Source: Prosthecobacter debontii (GTDB lineage Bacteria; Verrucomicrobiota; Verrucomicrobiia; Verrucomicrobiales; Verrucomicrobiaceae). Taken from it: a stretch of DNA of 64,000 nucleotides. How positions within the stretch are numbered: the stretch's first letter is position 1; each line of letters starts with the position of its first letter. The stretch spans positions 62,001 to 126,000 of the forward strand of contig NZ_FUYE01000013.1 in assembly GCF_900167535.1 (NCBI RefSeq), read 5' to 3'. The notes beneath the pieces were generated by a model. The model ran no database searches and was not told the DNA's origin. It saw only the letters and a list, made by a program, of their open reading frames with translations. Below are positions 59,718-64,000 of the stretch, one piece after another. The position numbers and the translations under genes were made by a program.

Positions 59718-62700
59718 GAAACCCTAACTCCACGAGCAAAGCCTTACATCCCACGGCGTTGCCTTTGAGTTCGGGGGCATACATGGCCTCGACTTTCGTG
59801 GGCAGGGCGCTGAAGCGACCGGGGATCTCGGCTTTCACACGGTAGCTGAGGTTATGGGTGCCGCGAGGCAGGCGCTCGGCAAAGAAGGCCACTTTTTCAT
59901 CGCGGTATTCCTTGTAGGAGGTGAGGCCTTCGTAGCTCCAACCGCTCTGAACTTCGATGGGTTCAAAACCGGCGGGTTTCAGGTCTTCGATGAGCACATA
60001 CTCATAGTCGTTCTTGCTGTCGATGCTCAGCTCCACTTCGATGAGGTCACCACTCTTGATGGGGCTATCGCTGGCGATTTCCTCGCGACGATATTTCAGG
60101 CCCTGCTGAGTGACCACCTGACCGCGTGCTCCAGCCACTTGCTGGTCCTGTTTCTCCTCGATGAGCTTGTAGAACTTGCGGCGGGCTTTCACTTCCAGGC
60201 CGGCGGCAGGGATGGGATCTTCCTGACTGAAGACGGTGAGGTAGGCATTGGCATAGAGCGGGGATTCACCCAGCTTACGCAGCTCCAGGGTGTGCTCACC
60301 GGTGGTGAGTTCATCGCCTTCCAGCACCAAGGTGCCATCGAAGGTGAAGAGGTTCTCGCGGGTGATCTCGACCTTCTTCAGCGACTTGCCATCCAGCAGG
60401 ATTTCCACCGTTTGGTTAGGCTTGGATTCGCCGCTGGCTTTCACATAGGCGGCCAGGGCCTCGATGACGGCGGCGGTGTCCTTGGTGCTGTTCCAGTAGG
60501 TGCCGTTGCGGCGATTGTTGAGCAAGTATTTGGCAATGCGTGGGGCCAGTTCACCCTTGGGCTCTGCAGCCACGAGCAGGCGCAGGAAAGCGGCCTGGGT
60601 CTCGATCTGATCTTCATACCAATACCACCACCAACCGCCCTGCGGCAGATCCAGATAGGCGGTCTGGTTTTCATCGTCCTGCTTGAGGAACTGCTTCAGA
60701 TTGCGCAGGCACATATCGCGCCGTTCAGTTTCGCCTGCGGCATCACAGGAGAGGCCGAGCAGGGCGAGATTGTAGCGGGAGAGTTTGGCGCGGTTTTCAT
60801 AAAGCCGATCCCGCATCTCCTTCTCACCCATCTTATGCCCCATCAGCACGCTGTGGATGAGGGCGTCCAGATTGTCGGGTGCGGCTTTATGGTTCTTCTC
60901 TTTGGGGTCTAGGCGCAGACGATTCAGTTCCTGAGCTTCATGTTGCTTGAGCCACTCCATGCCTTCATTGACGAGGCCGTCATTGATGTCCAGACCAGTT
61001 CGTGCGGCGGAGATCAGACCATGCAGCACCACAGCGGTGATGTGCGGGGAAGACTCACGGCCACCTGGGAACCAGCCCCAGCCGCCGTCATCGTTCTGCA
61101 TGGCTTGCAGGCGAGCCAGTCCGGTCTTGGCCATCTTCTTGACTGCGTCTTCGTCAAAGACCGCGTTCTTTTTCGGATCGTTCTGCCAGCGTTTCGCGCG
61201 ATCCTCCGGCTTGCCAATTTCCTGCGCGTTGAGGTTGGTGCGCTTGTCTTTGATGTCCTTGAGGTTCACCTTCAGATCCTTGAGCAGACCCAGGGTGAGA
61301 ACGGTAGGCACAAAGCGATTGAGCGTCTGCTCGGTGCAGCCATAGGGGTAATCCGCCAGATAGGGCAGGGCATCCACCAGAGCCATGGCCAGGGTGGGGG
61401 AGTAGCGGATCTCCAGGCGGGATTGCTCGGGCTTACGCTCGGCAGGCACACGTAGCTTGATCGTGCCGCTGGCTTCAGTCGGGCGGATGGCGAGACTCCA
61501 GGCATCAGTCTTGAGGATGCCGTGGGTGTAAGCCGGGAAGGTCATTTCCATGGCATCGCTGTCCTTTTGAGCCAGGGCTTTGACGCGGATCTTGGGCTCG
61601 CCTTCGCCGGTGACTTTGACACGCCAGTCAAACCGATGCTCGCCATGGGCGGGGATGGTGACGGGGGCGAGGGCCAAGCTTGGAGCACCGCCTTGAGGCG
61701 GTTCAGTTCCGGCTGAAGCCGGGGCTCCAAACGCCAGCACGCCGCCTTCGAGTTCCAGCACGGCCTTCACGCTTTGCTCGACATCCATTTCGTTATGCAC
61801 GTTGGCTGAGATGACCACCTCATCCTTCTCCACGAAGAAGCGCGGGGCTTGCAGGCGGACCATGAGGTTCTTGCGAGTGATGACCTCCACACTGGCTTCA
61901 CCAACTTGCGTTTCGCTGCCCATCACCCAGGAGCGCAGCTTCCAGGTGGTGAGGTTTTCCGGCAGGTTGAAATGAAATTCGCCCTCACCCTGGGCATCCG
62001 TGGTGAAGTCGGCGATCCACACCGCGCTGTCGGCGAGGTTGCTGCGGATCATCGGCTGCGGGCCTTCTTCGCTTGCGCCTGCGGCGTCGGCTTCCATGGC
62101 CACTGCGGCGACACCTGCAACCGGACTTGGTGCAGCCATCTCAGCCATCGGGGCTGGGGCGGGAGCCCCCGGTGCCATCTTCATGGTCGTGTAAGTTACT
62201 CCGCTGGCCGAACCTGCTCTCATGACTGCACCACTCGCAAAAGGATCTCCAGCAGACTCATCCGCCACACTACCGCCAAACGCTCCCAAGGTGTTCATCC
62301 ACGCCTCGCCTTGTTTTTGCAGGCCGGTTTCCAGGGCATGCAGGGAGTCGGTGACTTGAGGATAGTGGCTGCGTTTCCAGCCCCAGAAGAAGGGGCGGAT
62401 GTCTTCCTGATTGCTGCCGCCGGAGATGTATTCCAGGGCTTTGTCATAGGCCGTCAGCACGACCTTGCCAGTGAAGGGTTCGCCGTTTTGATCTCGCACT
62501 TTCACCTTCACCTTGGAGCCTTGGCCAGGCAGGTAGGTGGTGCTGTCAGGGGTGAGTTCGACACTGGCGATGCGCTTGCTCGGTGGCACCAGGATCTGAC
62601 GCGTGACCTGATGCACTCGGGCCTCGGCGACGGTGTAGGCCTCGATGAAAATGTTGGGCTGATCCTTCTCTTCAAGTTTGAAGCGGTAGGTGGTGCTCTT

Positions 62701-64000
62701 ACCTTCTAGCTTGAGCCAAACCGGTCGCTGGTAAACACTGTTCTGCGGGCGCAGAAACAACGCCACGGTGCTGCCGGGGCGATTCGTGTTCACGGTGATT
62801 TCCACCTCGTCACCGGGGGCATACTCATCCTTCTGCACCAGCAGTTCCAGATCATCGAAGCGGAAGTCTTTACCTTCGTCGAAACCCTGACCGCGCACGG
62901 TGAGGAAGGTCACGCCTTCGATCTCGTGGCCCGCTTCATCCTTCAGCTTAGCCGCAGCTCGATACTGCCCGCCTTTGGGGAAGGAGAGACGCAGCTTTTG
63001 CCCCGAACCGGAGGGATCGGGCAGGGAAAGGGCGGCGGTATGCACGGCCTCCTCAGTGGGTTTGCCTGCGGCATCGTAGGTGATGCGATAGATGGTTAGG
63101 CTGCCGGTGGCTTTGACATCGCGACCGTCCAGCGTGCGGGCATGCACTTGGATTTCGCCCTCTTCACCGGCCTGATAGTAGCCGCGATTCGGGGACACAT
63201 AGACCTCGAAGGGACGCCGTGCGGCCAGCACGCTGCCTTTGCCAAAGATGGTGCGGCGGGAGGCATCGGTGACTTCCGCCTCGATCTCATAACGATGGTC
63301 TTCATTACCATGCAGTTCCTTGGCCAGGGTGGTATCAATCTTGATCGTGAAGGTGCCATCGGCATTCAGGGGCGACTCGCCTTCAGCCACGAGTTCCGGT
63401 GGATCACTGTTCCAGCGCACCCAGGGATAACGAGGAATGCAGAAGCACCAGCGTTCCGATCCGGGATACCAGGAATAGTAGGTAGCGCGCCAGCCGTAGC
63501 CTTTGCCAAAGAGCCAGTCCCAGGGGCCGATGGGGAACCAACGATCCGTGTGGGCACTGCGCTGCACCTTATACTTCACTTTCCCCTGTTTCACGGGCCC
63601 GCCGAAGTAGTAGTCCGCCTTCACCTTGGCCTCGAAGCTATCACCCAGCGCCACGGGTGTGCTGGGCGCATCCACCTGCACTTCAAACTCCGGCTTCTTG
63701 TATTCTTCCACGCGGAAGCTGTGCTGGCCGAGGTGCTCATTGCCGCCGATCAGACGCACATGCTCCAGGCTGATCGCATAGGCCCCGAGCGTGGCCTCTT
63801 CGGTCAAAACCAGCACATCATCAATGGCCCCGGATTCATCGGCCTTGTAGTCCTGCTCATGGATCTTCTCGCCGCGTGGGTCCGTGATGGTGACGCGGAT
63901 TTTGGCCCCACGATAAGCATTGGTATTGAACTTGGAATCGTAACCCACTTTCCGAGCCCAGGCCTTCCACTTCACCTCCTGCGCGGGGCGATAGACGGGG
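59710..64000 (-). CDS. alpha-2-macroglobulin family protein, N-terminus beyond the window
   Basis: At least 1421 residues continue past the right edge; the frame upstream of the first in-window Met reads PVYRPAQE, the typical MG-domain segment, so the start is outside. The C-terminal part has the thioester motif GCTEQ (about 61327-61341), the terpenoid-cyclase-like alpha domain around GGWGWFPGG, and a receptor-binding-like end. Earlier are MG domains with a Gly/Ala/Pro-rich insert (about 62000-62260). Bacterial alpha-2-macroglobulins trap proteases in the periplasm and are often paired with pbpC-type glycosyltransferases, which are not seen here. The stop codon lies in the last copy of the 136-bp repeat. 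Confidence 0.9.
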   Translation of the reverse strand, partial: PVYRPAQEVKWKAWARKVGYDSKFNTNAYRGAKIRVTITDPRGEKIHEQDYKADESGAIDDVLVLTEEATLGAYAISLEHVRLIGGNEHLGQHSFRVEEYKKPEFEVQVDAPSTPVALGDSFEAKVKADYYFGGPVKQGKVKYKVQRSAHTDRWFPIGPWDWLFGKGYGWRATYYSWYPGSERWCFCIPRYPWVRWNSDPPELVAEGESPLNADGTFTIKIDTTLAKELHGNEDHRYEIEAEVTDASRRTIFGKGSVLAARRPFEVYVSPNRGYYQAGEEGEIQVHARTLDGRDVKATGSLTIYRITYDAAGKPTEEAVHTAALSLPDPSGSGQKLRLSFPKGGQYRAAAKLKDEAGHEIEGVTFLTVRGQGFDEGKDFRFDDLELLVQKDEYAPGDEVEITVNTNRPGSTVALFLRPQNSVYQRPVWLKLEGKSTTYRFKLEEKDQPNIFIEAYTVAEARVHQVTRQILVPPSKRIASVELTPDSTTYLPGQGSKVKVKVRDQNGEPFTGKVVLTAYDKALEYISGGSNQEDIRPFFWGWKRSHYPQVTDSLHALETGLQKQGEAWMNTLGAFGGSVADESAGDPFASGAVMRAGSASGVTYTTMKMAPGAPAPAPMAEMAAPSPVAGVAAVAMEADAAGASEEGPQPMIRSNLADSAVWIADFTTDAQGEGEFHFNLPENLTTWKLRSWVMGSETQVGEASVEVITRKNLMVRLQAPRFFVEKDEVVISANVHNEMDVEQSVKAVLELEGGVLAFGAPASAGTEPPQGGAPSLALAPVTIPAHGEHRFDWRVKVTGEGEPKIRVKALAQKDSDAMEMTFPAYTHGILKTDAWSLAIRPTEASGTIKLRVPAERKPEQSRLEIRYSPTLAMALVDALPYLADYPYGCTEQTLNRFVPTVLTLGLLKDLKVNLKDIKDKRTNLNAQEIGKPEDRAKRWQNDPKKNAVFDEDAVKKMAKTGLARLQAMQNDDGGWGWFPGGRESSPHITAVVLHGLISAARTGLDINDGLVNEGMEWLKQHEAQELNRLRLDPKEKNHKAAPDNLDALIHSVLMGHKMGEKEMRDRLYENRAKLSRYNLALLGLSCDAAGETERRDMCLRNLKQFLKQDDENQTAYLDLPQGGWWWYWYEDQIETQAAFLRLLVAAEPKGELAPRIAKYLLNNRRNGTYWNSTKDTAAVIEALAAYVKASGESKPNQTVEILLDGKSLKKVEITRENLFTFDGTLVLEGDELTTGEHTLELRKLGESPLYANAYLTVFSQEDPIPAAGLEVKARRKFYKLIEEKQDQQVAGARGQVVTQQGLKYRREEIASDSPIKSGDLIEVELSIDSKNDYEYVLIEDLKPAGFEPIEVQSGWSYEGLTSYKEYRDEKVAFFAERLPRGTHNLSYRVKAEIPGRFSALPTKVEAMYAPELKGNAVGCKALLVELGFQK

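Noticed and set aside
58924-59768. Several long frames through the 136-bp array
   Set aside because: They consist only of repeated by-product sequence that shifts phase with each 136-bp unit.

Overview
The window looks like a chromosomal segment of a verrucomicrobial bacterium, probably close to Prosthecobacter or Verrucomicrobium. This is inferred from gene content, not from a marker gene. The signs are Planctomycetes/Verrucomicrobia-type cytochrome proteins (DUF6797-like and membrane-bound-dehydrogenase-like proteins with a C-terminal CxxCH), a secreted sulfatase and sialate O-acetylesterase, delta-60/Ig surface proteins, a bacterial alpha-2-macroglobulin, hldD (Gram-negative LPS heptose), GC-rich coding DNA, and almost no Shine-Dalgarno sequences. 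No rRNA, tRNA or CRISPR array was seen.

Layout. 1-9 kb: a truncated hypothetical gene, a secreted FAD oxidoreductase with SLH-like C-terminal repeats, a 2.1-kb repeat field around a REP-associated tyrosine transposase (RAYT), a secreted beta-propeller protein, a MITE-like element with long terminal inverted repeats, and class I fumarase. 8.7-13.9 kb: a VapBC-type toxin-antitoxin pair, sialate O-acetylesterase, a zinc alcohol dehydrogenase with a Cys/His/acidic insertion, a VOC protein, a MutT-type Nudix hydrolase and an orphan. 14-21 kb: a 1266-aa delta-60/Ig surface protein, hldD, a Pro/Gly-rich periplasmic protein and a sugar-phosphate isomerase/epimerase. 21-24 kb: an LRR-Roc-COR-TIR protein. 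24.9-29 kb: an OmpR-type two-component system, a small cytochrome and a GNAT protein. 29-38 kb: a sulfatase, two large PVC-type cytochrome proteins and a secreted N-acetylmuramoyl-L-alanine amidase. 37.9-45.3 kb: hflK-hflC, an AddB-like PD-(D/E)XK nuclease and a HerA-like ATPase. 45.3-47 kb: an inverted-repeat element and three A/T-richer orphan genes, two of them zinc-ribbon-like. 47-53.5 kb (all minus): two tail-anchored proteins, an ABC-2-like permease, pilT, a pilU-like gene and a yqjD-yqjE-yqjK-like trio. 53.7-58.4 kb: a secreted sugar isomerase-like protein and an exbB-exbD-TPR operon. 58.4-64 kb: a 136-bp tandem-repeat array running into the 3' end of a truncated alpha-2-macroglobulin gene.

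Most genes are ordinary housekeeping, envelope and polysaccharide-scavenging functions. The less ordinary features are the RAYT with its three-hairpin elements and 63-bp satellites, the LRR-Roc-COR-TIR protein, the dehydrogenase insertion, the MITE-like element, the AddB-like/HerA-like pair and the 136-bp satellite. Nothing here proves a new multi-gene system. The RAYT repeat field and the Roco-TIR protein are the strongest leads.
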